Positions 36,561-47,644 of a stretch of DNA of 64,000 nucleotides are shown in pieces. Positions within the stretch are counted from its first letter, which is position 1, and every line of letters begins with the position of its first letter. A program made the translations under genes and the position numbers. This stretch comes from Roseiconus lacunae (GTDB lineage Bacteria > Planctomycetota > Planctomycetia > Pirellulales > Pirellulaceae): the NCBI RefSeq assembly GCF_008312935.1, contig NZ_VSZO01000053.1, positions 372,001 to 436,000 of the forward strand. Reading direction: 5' to 3'. The notes beneath the pieces were generated by a model. It saw nothing but the letters and a program-made list of their open reading frames with translations, made no database searches and had not been told where the DNA came from.

Positions 36561-37020
36561 GACCTGCCGCCAACGATGGGCCTGCGGTCGGTGGCGACGA
36601 GCGGCCTCGGCGCGGCGATTGCCGATGCGTCGCTGTCAATTTTTGTCTCGTTGAATTCTGAACTTACGATATCGCTCCCTGGCGTTGGCTACGGTTTCCT
36701 GGCGATGACAGAATGCCTTCTTCAACATTCGATTGCCGCGGGCGGGGCGGTGGCGGACGCTTGCGCGATCCATGACGATTGGCGGCAGGGTCCGGATAGG
36801 CTGATTTTTCCTCTTAAATCGCCTCGCCGTTGAAAACGCCGCTGCAGTTTCCGTACAGACCGCGCAATGACGTTGAAGAGCGCGTTAACGGAATCGGAAA
36901 GTTTGCCCGTTTGAGATGATCCGCCAAGATTGCCTGTTCGGCATTTCTTTCGTTGTGAGCTACGCTTATAAATCTTTTGGTGTAGTGACTCTTGCCCCCC
37001 TCACTTTGTGAGCCGTGTCC
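36561..37020. other. Intergenic region upstream of glmS with a single repeat arm
   Basis: About 460 bases. Holds the REP-like arm at 36670-36696. The ORFs at 36576-36833 and 36814-37149 are judged spurious. I saw no glmS ribozyme-like structure, but could not fold the leader. Confidence 0.4.
36670..36696. repeat. Single forward arm of the dispersed palindromic element
   Basis: The core CTGGCGTTGGCTACGGTT matches the forward arm with few changes. The inverse arm is not clearly present. Confidence 0.5.
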
Positions 37021-38877
<1,857 letters not shown>

Positions 38878-39124
38878 TGCCCGCCAGGGTGCTAGCGCTC
38901 CCAGCTTTTTGGGGAGATTCCTATTGCGGAGATTGCGAAAGAAATTACGCTTTAAATCGATGTAAGCGGGGACAACCACTCGCTTAACACGCGATGCGTG
39001 ATCTTGCACGGCAGGACACCGTCGGCCGCTAGACGTCTGCCTCAAAGGGGCAACTCAGCTCGGCTGGTAGCTGTTTTGACGCAACTTGATTTTTTGCATT
39101 TGTTCAACATCGTTGGGATAGGCA

Positions 39125-39325
39125 ATGAACCGACAAGGACTGACATTTAATTCTCGAAAAGCTCTGATGAACAATATCGGAGAGTCGGCGGGGACTGAGA
39201 TCGCAAATTTGATCTCGGAGATGGCATCTGAAATCGACGAGCTTCGCCGAACGAAGGTCAGCGTCACCAAGATCGTTCCCGGTGCCGAAGAACTTCAGCA
39301 TTCTCAGTCGCAGGCCCGAATCTAA
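39125..39325 (+). CDS. Small hypothetical protein (66 aa)
   Basis: 66 residues, hydrophilic and probably helical (ALMNNIGESAGTEIANLISEMASEIDELRR). A GGGATAGG sequence lies just before the ATG and could serve as a ribosome binding site. No family recognised. It ends 31 bases before a strong hairpin at 39357. Confidence 0.45.
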   Translation: MNRQGLTFNSRKALMNNIGESAGTEIANLISEMASEIDELRRTKVSVTKIVPGAEELQHSQSQARI

Positions 39326-39356
39326 GACGTCGGGTCCGGTACGGTTGCATCAGAGG

Positions 39357-39380
39357 ATTGCGCGGTGGTGACCGCGCAAT
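39357..39380. terminator. Strong hairpin between convergent genes
   Basis: ATTGCGCGGT (39357-39366) and ACCGCGCAAT (39371-39380) form a perfect 10-bp stem with a 4-base loop. It sits between the stops of the small plus-strand gene and the minus-strand pyrC-like gene and could end transcription from either side. No T-tract follows on either strand, so it may instead be an RNA-stabilising hairpin. Confidence 0.4.
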
Positions 39381-39496
39381 TGGGCGACCGGCCAAGTCTT
39401 TTTAATGTGGCGAAACCTCATCTCGCACTGCTTGCGAGGAACAAGTCAGCGGACGGCGGTCGCCTTTGACATCGGTATTGATAAGCGTGGATCCCC

Positions 39497-40795
39497 TCAA
39501 ACAGGGATCGCAGCGTCATAGCGAACGAGCCCGTCGACCAGCGTTTTCTGGATTCTGCCGATCAGTTCCATGCCTTCAAACGGCGTGCTGATACACGTCG
39601 ATTGGAACTTCCCCGGGTCGACTTTCCATCCGGCATTGGGATCGATCACGACGACGTCGGCGGGCGAGCCTACTGTTAGCGTGCCCCCGTCGATCCCGGC
39701 AATCTCGGCCGGTCGCGTGGACATACGATCGATCAGTTCGACCCAGTCAAGAATGCCCGATCGTACCAAGGCAGTCGCGGCGGTCGCAAAGGATGTTTCC
39801 AGCGACGAGACACCGAAGGGCGATTCGTCCAGGTCGTTCATCATCTTTTCACGACTGCGAGGCATGTGGCCGGACTGGATCGCGTCGATCGTTTTATCTT
39901 TGACAGCTTGGCAAAGTGTTGCGACGTGGTTCGGGCTCCGCAGCGGCGGGTGAACTTTATAGCGTGACTCGTAAGTCCGCATCAGTCGGTCGCTTTGCAT
40001 CAGGTTGTGTGGGCACACCGAAGCGGTTACGACGACACCGCGTGATTTGACTCGGCGCAACATGTCAACGGCGCCCATCGTGCTGACTGGTCCGACATGC
40101 AAGCGGCCGTCAGTTGCTTCGGCCAAGCGGACGTCACGGGCTACCGCTAAGTCTTCTGCCTCGGTCGGCAAGCCTTTCAGCCCCAGCACCAACGAGACCT
40201 GACCTTCGTGCATCACACCACCGGCCGCCATCTCAGGAATCTCAGGGCGGTCGAAGATCGGGCGGTTAAGCATCCGGCAGTATTCCAGTGCTCGTTTCAG
40301 AAGCGCGTCGCTGTGGATTGCCCGGGGGGCATCGCTAAAGGCGACCGCGCCGGCTTCGGACAACAGCCCAAGCTGCGCCATTTGCTCGCCCTTTTGGCCT
40401 TTGCTCAAGCATCCGATGACGTGAATCTTTGCGCCGCTTGCTTGCGCCGCTTTCTGCCTGACAAACTCGACTGCCGCGTGAGAGTCGATGACCGGATACG
40501 TACTTGCGGTCGCCAGGATCGACGTGTAGCCACCGGCCAGTGCCGCCTGGCTGCCGCTGAAAATGGTCTCGTCTTCTTCGAATCCCGGCTCTCGCAATTC
40601 GACGCCTAGGTCGACTAGGCCCGGAGCCACCAAGCAACCGCCGGCTTCGATCGTATCATATTGAGCCGGCAGGTCACCGTCCGCAGGATCGATGGAGGCA
40701 ACGCGCCCATCGAGAATCAAGATTCGTCCCGGACGATTCAAATTTTGGCTCGGATCAACCAAAGTCCCGCCAGAAATCAAAACCGGTTTATTCAT
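39497..40795 (-). CDS. pyrC: Dihydroorotase-like protein lacking metal ligands (PyrC'-type partner of PyrB)
   Basis: 432 residues, clearly of the dihydroorotase family by its overall pattern (PGLVDLGVELREPGFEEDETI, EAGAVAFSD, LGLKGLPTEAEDLAVARDV, YKVHPPLRSPNH, SPFGVSSLET, IDGGTLTVGSPADVVVIDP). The zinc ligands are missing: D-x-H-x-H reads D62-L-G64-V-E66, the HCE position is D182, the HVST histidine is P236, and the catalytic Asp of TDHAPH is G309. Enzymes with this pattern are normally non-catalytic and form the scaffold of the ATCase complex, as in Pseudomonas pyrBC'. It follows pyrB at 36 bases, which fits. A separate active dihydroorotase must exist elsewhere. The symbol is by homology only. 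Confidence 0.85.
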   Translation of the reverse strand: MNKPVLISGGTLVDPSQNLNRPGRILILDGRVASIDPADGDLPAQYDTIEAGGCLVAPGLVDLGVELREPGFEEDETIFSGSQAALAGGYTSILATASTYPVIDSHAAVEFVRQKAAQASGAKIHVIGCLSKGQKGEQMAQLGLLSEAGAVAFSDAPRAIHSDALLKRALEYCRMLNRPIFDRPEIPEMAAGGVMHEGQVSLVLGLKGLPTEAEDLAVARDVRLAEATDGRLHVGPVSTMGAVDMLRRVKSRGVVVTASVCPHNLMQSDRLMRTYESRYKVHPPLRSPNHVATLCQAVKDKTIDAIQSGHMPRSREKMMNDLDESPFGVSSLETSFATAATALVRSGILDWVELIDRMSTRPAEIAGIDGGTLTVGSPADVVVIDPNAGWKVDPGKFQSTCISTPFEGMELIGRIQKTLVDGLVRYDAAIPV

Positions 40796-40831
40796 CGATC
40801 AGTGGATGCTCGTTGTAGGGTGGGCGATCGG

Positions 40832-41818
40832 TCAAGCTTGGTTGCGGAACCGATCGTCCGCGACCGACAATAGATACAAGGCGGACATTCTCACAGCGAT
40901 TCCATTGGTCACTTGTTCCAAGATCACCGAATGGGGACCGTCGGCGACCTCTGGTGTAATCTCGACGCCTCGATTGATCGGTCCGGGAGCCATGATCAGG
41001 ATGTCGTCTTTTGCCAATCGCATTCGTTTGGCATTCATCGCGTACAGTGCGGCGTATTCGTGAACGCTTGGGAACGGCCGCGCGTTTTGACGTTCGAACT
41101 GGATTCGCAGAAGATTCAAGACGTCGCAGCGGGGAAGGATTTCGTCCAGGTGATGTGCGACCTCGAACCCTAGTTCCTGCCAACGCGGACTGACCAAAGT
41201 CGGCGGGCCGCAGATAATCACATGGGCGCCGAGTTTTCGCAGACCCCAAATGTTGCTCCGCGCCGTTCGGCTATGGGCGATATCGCCGACGAGCGCGACC
41301 GTCAAGCCTTCCAGAGTGCCCCGGTGTTGGCGGATGGTCAAAAGGTCCAGCAGGCCTTGCGTCGGATGTTCGTGCGGGCCATCGCCGGCGTTGATCACAC
41401 AACACGTCAACTCCCGAGCAAGTAGGTTCGGCGTTCCCGGGGTGGAGTGTCGGGTGACCACCCAGTCGACTCCCATCGCCTCGATCGTCTTTGCCGTGTC
41501 GGCGAACGTCTCTCCCTTCGCGGTGCTCGATCCAGACGAACCGAACTCTACCGTGTCTGCCCCGAGGCGTTTGGCCGCTAGTGAAAAGCTGTTGCGAGTC
41601 CGTGTGCTGTTTTCGAAAAACAGGTTCGCACACGTCTTGCCACTCAACAACGATAATTTGCGGCGACAACCCTCGGTCGCTTCTTTCAGCTCTTGGGCGA
41701 CGTCGAGAAGCGTCCGAATTTCATCCGCCGATAGTGACTCAAGATCCAGCAAATGGCGGCGTTGCCAAGAATCCGTATAGCCGGTCAAGTCCGGCGCGTT
41801 GCGTTCCGATGCCATCAT
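40832..41818 (-). CDS. pyrB: Aspartate carbamoyltransferase catalytic subunit
   Basis: 328 residues. Condenses carbamoyl phosphate with aspartate, the committed step of pyrimidine synthesis. The carbamoyl-phosphate site [24 protein letters not shown] (near residue 67) and [41 protein letters not shown] are intact, as are the Pro-loop [12 protein letters not shown] near the end. There is an extra amino-terminal stretch of about 20 residues before the family core. No pyrI regulatory subunit is seen. It is the first gene of the pair with the PyrC-like protein. Confidence 0.96.
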   Translation of the reverse strand: MMASERNAPDLTGYTDSWQRRHLLDLESLSADEIRTLLDVAQELKEATEGCRRKLSLLSGKTCANLFFENSTRTRNSFSLAAKRLGADTVEFGSSGSSTAKGETFADTAKTIEAMGVDWVVTRHSTPGTPNLLARELTCCVINAGDGPHEHPTQGLLDLLTIRQHRGTLEGLTVALVGDIAHSRTARSNIWGLRKLGAHVIICGPPTLVSPRWQELGFEVAHHLDEILPRCDVLNLLRIQFERQNARPFPSVHEYAALYAMNAKRMRLAKDDILIMAPGPINRGVEITPEVADGPHSVILEQVTNGIAVRMSALYLLSVADDRFRNQA

Positions 41819-42255
41819 GTACGTCCGAGTAAAGCGTTCAGTCTGTGACGCTTGAAAGCACTCCGGCGGGTCGTGTTCGGCGAAAATGTCCAGCAGTTTT
41901 GCTCAACAATCTTGCCTAGGACAGTCCGCCACGTCACTGGGGTTCTCCAGGGAAACGTTGTCCCGAGCCGAACTCGATGTTGGACCGGCCGTTGCTTTGC
42001 TGGGGCCGTAGCCTAATGCATGCAACTCTTTTTTGCGACGGGGCAAATGAAATCATGCGCCGCCGAAATTCTGCGACGTTCCGCCCATGTGAACACGTCT
42101 ACCATGCCGCGCAAATCATACGGCGCCTGTTGGTCAGTTTGTTGACACCTCGTGAGATGGCGATATGGTAAAGGTTGGTGGGGCAAGGGGGGAAAGCGTC
42201 ACTGATGGGATGGCGTAATCATCGCCGAAACGCACATTTCCCCAGTAGGCCATGG
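41819..42255. other. Divergent intergenic region, nothing specific recognised
   Basis: About 440 bases upstream of both pyrB and the oxidoreductase gene. Must hold both promoters. The ORF 41977-42171 has no recognisable features. Confidence 0.4.
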
Positions 42256-43422
42256 ATGTCCCATGCCCCCGACCGTTCTCAGCGTCTCAGTTGGTTTTCG
42301 CCGGTGACACGTCAGCAAATCGTCTTACTTGGAATCGGGCACACAAACGCTCACCTGGTCAAGCAATGGGCGGATTCTTCGATCGACAACTGTGACCTAG
42401 TCTGTGTCAGCCAATTCGCGGAGTCGACCTATTCGGGAATGTTGCCGGGAACACTTGGCGGGCAGTTTAGCGATCAAGCGATGCGGATCGATTTGCGAGC
42501 TCTCGTCGAATCCGTCGGGGCTCGTTTGGTGATTGATGAAACCGTTGGTTTGGACACTGAGTCACGGCAGTTGCATTTGTCAAAATTGGAGGGGCTTCGC
42601 TATGACGTCTTAGCAATCGGCGTGGGATCGATGCCCAAAGGACACCAGCAGTTTTCCGGGCAACCGCATGTTGTCCCGATCAAGCCGATGCAAACCTTTT
42701 TAACTCGGCTTGATCGTGCACGAAACAACTATGCAAACTCTGGCGAGGCCACGATCTGTGTTGTCGGTGGAGGTGTCGCGGGGGTGGAGATTTCGTTGTG
42801 CTTGCGTCAGCATCTCCAGCGGGCGAACGTTCGGTCAAAGATCTGTATCGTGAGTTCGGGGGACAGGATCGCGGGCGGGCTTTGCAAACGCAGCCTTCGG
42901 CGTCTCGAAAAACTCCTGCGTCAGCGAAGCATCGACGTCGTCACCGGTCAGTCAGTGGTTGGTGTCGATCGTCACGGTCTGGACACTCGATCGGGAGAAC
43001 ATATCGCGTCGGACGTTGTGATCTGGGCGACCGGTGCCGAACCGCCTTCGGTGCTTTCCAGGCTTGGTTTACAAACGGATGCGGATGGATTCATCGCGAC
43101 CCTACCGACTCTGCAAGCGGTGTCGGATCGACGTGTGTTTGCGGTCGGCGATTGTGGGACGATCATCGATCACCCTTGCCCAAAGGCAGGCGTTTATGCT
43201 GTACGCCAAGGTCCGGTGTTGTGGTCCAACGTTCGCGCCGTTCTAAACGACGAACCGTTGACCGAGTTTCGCCCGCAGCAAGGCTTCCTAAAACTACTCA
43301 ATACCGGCGATGACCGAGCGTTGCTGGACTACGGTCAGTTCAGCGTTCACGCACGATGGTGTCTGACGCTGAAAAATTATATTGATCGGTCATTCGTTCA
43401 AGACTATCAAGTTAACACTTAG
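42256..43422 (+). CDS. FAD-dependent pyridine nucleotide-disulfide oxidoreductase, SelD-N-terminal type
   Basis: 388 residues from the ATG at 42256, with AGTAGG about 10 bases upstream; further in-frame starts (TTG at 42175, ATG at 42205) would add residues of no evident role. The FAD-binding start QQIVLLGIGHTNAHLVKQW and ESTYSGMLPGTLGGQFSDQAMRIDLRALVESVGARLV match the family found fused to the amino end of selenophosphate synthetase SelD in some bacteria. A second Rossmann motif (VVGGGVAGVEISLCL, about 165-180) and the late block VFAVGDCGTI, PKAGVYAVRQGPVLWSNVRA, RPQQGFLKLLNTGDDRALLDYG are typical. Here there is no SelD part. The physiological substrate is unknown. Confidence 0.8.
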   Translation: MSHAPDRSQRLSWFSPVTRQQIVLLGIGHTNAHLVKQWADSSIDNCDLVCVSQFAESTYSGMLPGTLGGQFSDQAMRIDLRALVESVGARLVIDETVGLDTESRQLHLSKLEGLRYDVLAIGVGSMPKGHQQFSGQPHVVPIKPMQTFLTRLDRARNNYANSGEATICVVGGGVAGVEISLCLRQHLQRANVRSKICIVSSGDRIAGGLCKRSLRRLEKLLRQRSIDVVTGQSVVGVDRHGLDTRSGEHIASDVVIWATGAEPPSVLSRLGLQTDADGFIATLPTLQAVSDRRVFAVGDCGTIIDHPCPKAGVYAVRQGPVLWSNVRAVLNDEPLTEFRPQQGFLKLLNTGDDRALLDYGQFSVHARWCLTLKNYIDRSFVQDYQVNT

Positions 43423-43464
43423 ATTTTTAAACCCGAACGCTTTAGCCCCCGAGAATCATCAACG

Positions 43465-44241
43465 ATGAAACGTCATTGGATCGATCAATTCTTCGCCGTC
43501 TCCGGCAGCGTGTTTCTTGCATCAGTAAGCGTAATTCTTGCAGCAGCGAACGTGGCCCAGCCGGCAAGCGGTCAAGATGTCCCAACCGCCCCACCGTCAA
43601 ATTCTGAATCGACGTCGGTTCCCGAAGGTATCAACGCGAACTTCAAATCGAGCGAACTGGACGTCGACGAGTGGATCGCTCGTTTCGAAGTCGAGAGCCG
43701 CGAGGTATACGCCGCTCGCGACGAGGTGTTGGCAGCGTGTGCGATCAAACCCGGTGATCGTATCGCGGATGTCGGGGCGGGAACGGGGTTTTATAGTCGT
43801 CTGTTTGCCAAACGCACCGGATGGGATGGCTGGGTTTATAGCGTCGACATTTCGACGAGCTTTCTTCAGCACATCGCCGATCGGGCGACCAATGAAGGCA
43901 TCGAGAACTTGACGACAGTGCTCGGTACGGACACGTCGATTCGGTTGCCACCCGAGTCGGTTGACTTGGTGTTTATTTGTGACACGTATCATCACTTTGA
44001 ATCACCGCAGCAGACTCTCGCATCAATCTCTCGTGCACTCAAGCCCGGTGGTCGATTGATCCTGATCGACTTTGAACGTATCCCCGGGGTCTCGCGTGAA
44101 TGGTTGCTAGGGCACGTGCGAGCTGGGAAAGACGCCTTTAAGGCAGAGGTCATCGAGTCGGGGTTGCGGTTTGTCGACGAAGTCAAAGTCCAGGGCTTTG
44201 AGGAAAACTATCTGCTGCGGTTCGAAAAGAAAGCGAAGTAG
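43465..44241 (+). CDS. Exported class I SAM-dependent methyltransferase-like protein
   Basis: 258 residues. A signal peptide-like start (about 1-36, hydrophobic SGSVFLASVSVILAAANVA, cleavage near ASGQ) precedes a linker and a methyltransferase domain with motif I IADVGAGTGFYSRLFAK (about 98-114), VYSVDIS, and LVFICDTYHHFESPQQTL followed by LKPGGRLILIDF. The methyltransferase domain looks intact. A signal peptide on a SAM-dependent enzyme is odd because SAM is not known outside the cytoplasm, unless the segment is a membrane anchor with the domain facing in. It follows the oxidoreductase gene by 42 bases, so the two are probably co-transcribed. Confidence 0.75.
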   Translation: MKRHWIDQFFAVSGSVFLASVSVILAAANVAQPASGQDVPTAPPSNSESTSVPEGINANFKSSELDVDEWIARFEVESREVYAARDEVLAACAIKPGDRIADVGAGTGFYSRLFAKRTGWDGWVYSVDISTSFLQHIADRATNEGIENLTTVLGTDTSIRLPPESVDLVFICDTYHHFESPQQTLASISRALKPGGRLILIDFERIPGVSREWLLGHVRAGKDAFKAEVIESGLRFVDEVKVQGFEENYLLRFEKKAK

Positions 44242-44401
44242 TTTCTGTCGCTTTGGACGATGTGGTTCGTACGGAATTTCAACGTTTTCGTTTCACACCG
44301 GCAATCCCTGGCGATACGGTCGGCCAAAAATCTTGCGCCCCTGCCCCGCTAACGTTGGGCCATCATGGTACCCCCTTTCCTGTATTCACCGGGCGAGACC
44401 C

Positions 44402-44704
44402 ATGATTGAAAAGTTACGGCTGACCGCGATCGATTTAGTCAAGCATCATTACTTGAACCTAATTGCGATAGCACTCTTCGTGTTTTGCATCTCGCGATTG
44501 ATTGCTTTTCGTTCGGTCGAGGATGCGGTGGTTCCGGGGATCGGTGCGTTGTATGGATTGGTCGCTGCGCTCGCTCCCAATGAGGTGTCCGACTGGACCG
44601 GGCATTTTCGTTGGACGACGCAGCAATACTACAACCATCCGGCCATCGTCGTTCGATATTCGGGGCTGTCGGCATTGATCGTAACGACGATCTATTTGTT
44701 CTGA
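44402..44704 (+). CDS. Small membrane protein, unknown function
   Basis: 100 residues from the ATG at 44402 (the frame extends upstream without a better start). Three hydrophobic segments at about 19-36, 45-60 and 82-99; the middle one is short. The sequence WTGHFRWTTQQYYNHP lies between the last two. Family unknown. It lies 160 bases after the exported methyltransferase on the same strand. Confidence 0.55.
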   Translation: MIEKLRLTAIDLVKHHYLNLIAIALFVFCISRLIAFRSVEDAVVPGIGALYGLVAALAPNEVSDWTGHFRWTTQQYYNHPAIVVRYSGLSALIVTTIYLF

Positions 44705-45100
44705 CTATGGAGATGCGAGTATCCGCACCTTACCTCTGGCATTCGATCAACAATTGAAATGAAGACTAGCCGTTTATCGTTAGTCACGATTTCTTTGCAA
44801 TTACCGTACGAACGCCGACGGCTGATTCGACGAACCCGGGCATCTGGTCTAGACGCGGCACAAAATCATCATCCGCTTTCGATCTAGGGCCAGCTGCCGT
44901 CATGCCGCAAGGACGCAGGCAAACATTTAACGCCTAGTCACCTTCATCAAGCTACGATCGGTAGGGCAAGACAAATGGGGCGTGCCGCGACTCTACCGTT
45001 GCAGCATGGATCATCTGCAAAACGGTGCTGCGGCAAGGTGTTTTAACAGTGTTCACTGCCGATAGGTCTTGGCTGAATAGAAGCGTCAGCTCACGCCCGG
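44705..45100. other. Convergent intergenic region with a REP-like element
   Basis: About 400 bases between the membrane protein gene and the 3' end of the TonB-dependent receptor gene. Holds the hairpin element at 44765-44826; the ORFs here are judged spurious. Confidence 0.45.
44765..44826. repeat. Dispersed palindromic (REP-like) element
   Basis: Forward arm 44765-44791 (ATCGTTAGTCACGATT core), 8-nt loop, inverse arm 44800-44826 (ACCGTACGAACGCC then CGGCTGAT). More diverged than the copies in the 52.6-kb array. Confidence 0.55.
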
Positions 45101-47644
45101 TTAATAGTCCACTTCGATTCCGAAGTAGGGTGTCAGGCCGGGGGACAGCACAACGGTCTGACCAAAACTGCCTTCCGCCGGGATTCGCAAGTTCAGGTGC
45201 TCGTAGTAATTGTTGTCGAACAAGTTCTCGGCACCAAAGGTGACATTCACGTTGTCGCGGGGACGTAAGTATCCGCGAAGGTAACTGGTCGTGAAACCGG
45301 GGGTTGCGGTTTCCAAGGTAACGACCGCCGTATCGGCTCGCGTTTGACCTGTGCCTGGAGCCGAGCTAAGCGTTCCGAGGCGGTCTTGATTGTCGACGCA
45401 ACGAAGTCCCCACTCGATCCCCCAGCGATCGTCGCGCGTGGTGTCCGTTAAACGAATCCCCAGTCGCCCTTCCAACGGAAAGATGCCTGCGAGCGGCTGA
45501 TCAATTTCGCGGTCACGTCCGTCAAGGTAGTTTAAGCTTGAAAACACTTGAACGCCTTCGACAAGATCAGCCTCGCCGTAATACTCGAAACCGGTTAGCG
45601 TCGCATGGTCAGTGTTGATCGCACGTAGCAATCGCGAACCTTGCGGGTCATCAACGAGGTTTGCGTTGTACGTGACATAGTCAACGATCCAACTATGGAA
45701 ACCACCAAAGCGACCGCGAACGTAGTCGTAGTCCCAGTCAACTCGGGCATCGAGTTGCCAGTTTCGTTCTTTGCTGAGTGTTGGATTCCCGATCACCCGG
45801 CTGAAACCGCTTTGGATAATGGCGATGAACAGGCCATCGCTATAACGCTGCTCCAACGTCGGCACGCGTTCGGCGTAGCCGCCGCCGACCCGTAGCGACC
45901 AATTGGGGGCCAGGTCGATATCGTTGGTCAAGAAGTAGGACAACAAGACATCGGAAACGTCCAAGTCTTCGTTGACCGGGCCGATGGCCGGAGGAAGTGC
46001 AGGGTCTCGAAAATTCGAAACGGCGTTCAAATCATCTGGGTCGGCTTGGGTATGAGCAAATGCGACGCGGAAGCCCATGGCGGTTTCGATAAAGTCGATC
46101 ATCGAAAACGAGTATTCGGTATACAACCCAGGTTCAACAATCTCAGCTTGTGGCAACCCGGTGGTGATCGTTCCGAGTGGATTTCCGGAGGTGTCATAGA
46201 AACCATTGAGGTCGTAAAACTCTTCGACCTGTTGCTTAATGTATCGTACGTCCGCCCCCAGACCGATGGTTCTGTCACGGTCCAGTTCCTGGGTCATTCC
46301 GGCACGAATGCCTGCGCTTAATAACTCGCCATCGACGGTCCCAAAGAACGGGCGATTCGGATCCGGCGGGAAAGTGATGGGGCTGTTGTCATTCGTCTGC
46401 TGCACATTGGTCAGCGCTTCGTCGACGCGTTGCAACACAGGAAAGTCGGGACGACGTTTGCTACCGGCGGACGTATCCCCGTTAAATTCAGTATTACTGA
46501 GCCAGGAATCGATACGGTAGGAAAACCCAGTTCGGTCGTTGCGGTGGATCAAGCTGTTGGAAAGCCCGTCACTTGTTAAGCCATCGACATCGAAGAACTG
46601 CCCCGCGTATTCGGTGCTGTCTTCGTCAATGTGCGTGTAACGGAAATCGGTGCGCGTTTGGTCATCCAAATCGAATCCAATGCCTGAAAACAGATTGAAC
46701 GCGTCGTAGCTGGACGGCACCAACAATCCATTCCCAGCGGCGTAGTCGCTACCTTTGCGAAAGCCCAGATTTGCAAAGTAGCCCATGCTCTCGCCGCCAC
46801 CAAAAACGGTCGCCGAATTATAGGTTTGGCCACCATTGGTCCGAACGTTGGTGCCGAGTCGCAGGTGATGTTCAGGGCCGCATTCATAGCGCGGCGTGGC
46901 AATCGTGTCGACGTTTAAAAACGCGAACCCACTTCCGTAGCGAACGGTGTAAGGGCCACTGAAAACCTGTACGTTACCGATCAAGAAGGGGTCGATCTTT
47001 GAAAACACGCCGTCCAAATCACTTCGCGCCGGAAACAGGTACGAGCCGTCTTGGCTGGTATAAACCTGGCCGTTGTAGAAACCGCGGATTTTTGGATCAA
47101 ACCCGAGTGAGCTACGACGACGGGCTTTGACCGTTTGCGTGGCGGACGACTCGACTAGCGTTTCACCGATGTCCGGCGTTTGCGCTAAATTGAAGGTGCT
47201 CGCCGGAACGATTTCGACCGCGGGAGCTTCGGTCAACGCAACTTCACTTGTACCTTGAACGTTTTCAAGCTGTTCGACAAAGCTCGCCGAATCGACCAGA
47301 CTGGACGTGTTACTGCTGAATTCCGGACGACTGATCAGACTCCAGTCCGCGAAACCAAAGTTGCTTGGCAGCGATGGATCGAGAAAATCGGCTTGGCCGC
47401 CGACATCGATCGGCTGGATCGCTTGGTCGCTGACCGTTTCGCTGGGAGGCGCCGTGAAGGGATTGTCCTCCTCGAACTGAACAGGCAGGACTTCGTGATT
47501 CGCCATCGCTTCGGCGAGCGCGAGAAATCGGAATTCGGGTTCCTCGGGAACGCCGGTGTCTTCTTCGGCCCGGGCGAATTGGCCTGCGCAGCATACCGCC
47601 ATTGCGGCGGTTATGCCTAAGACCGATGACCTGACTTGGAACAT
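45101..47644 (-). CDS. TonB-dependent outer-membrane receptor
   Basis: 847 residues from the ATG at 47644. Signal peptide at about 1-26 (AAMAVCCAGQFARA). A disordered stretch of about 140 residues is followed by the plug domain (about 165-270, with KIRGFYNGQVYTSQDGSYLFPARSDLDGVFSKIDPFLIGNVQVFSGPYTVRYGSG) and a beta-barrel built from alternating aromatic-rich strands, ending in YFGIEVDY with the aromatic carboxyl residue typical of outer-membrane barrels. FGAENLFDNNYYEHL near the end is a TonB-receptor hallmark. Substrate unknown; it is not next to a siderophore or cobalamin gene. The divergent neighbour is a TolC-like lipoprotein gene. Confidence 0.88.
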   Translation of the reverse strand: MFQVRSSVLGITAAMAVCCAGQFARAEEDTGVPEEPEFRFLALAEAMANHEVLPVQFEEDNPFTAPPSETVSDQAIQPIDVGGQADFLDPSLPSNFGFADWSLISRPEFSSNTSSLVDSASFVEQLENVQGTSEVALTEAPAVEIVPASTFNLAQTPDIGETLVESSATQTVKARRRSSLGFDPKIRGFYNGQVYTSQDGSYLFPARSDLDGVFSKIDPFLIGNVQVFSGPYTVRYGSGFAFLNVDTIATPRYECGPEHHLRLGTNVRTNGGQTYNSATVFGGGESMGYFANLGFRKGSDYAAGNGLLVPSSYDAFNLFSGIGFDLDDQTRTDFRYTHIDEDSTEYAGQFFDVDGLTSDGLSNSLIHRNDRTGFSYRIDSWLSNTEFNGDTSAGSKRRPDFPVLQRVDEALTNVQQTNDNSPITFPPDPNRPFFGTVDGELLSAGIRAGMTQELDRDRTIGLGADVRYIKQQVEEFYDLNGFYDTSGNPLGTITTGLPQAEIVEPGLYTEYSFSMIDFIETAMGFRVAFAHTQADPDDLNAVSNFRDPALPPAIGPVNEDLDVSDVLLSYFLTNDIDLAPNWSLRVGGGYAERVPTLEQRYSDGLFIAIIQSGFSRVIGNPTLSKERNWQLDARVDWDYDYVRGRFGGFHSWIVDYVTYNANLVDDPQGSRLLRAINTDHATLTGFEYYGEADLVEGVQVFSSLNYLDGRDREIDQPLAGIFPLEGRLGIRLTDTTRDDRWGIEWGLRCVDNQDRLGTLSSAPGTGQTRADTAVVTLETATPGFTTSYLRGYLRPRDNVNVTFGAENLFDNNYYEHLNLRIPAEGSFGQTVVLSPGLTPYFGIEVDY

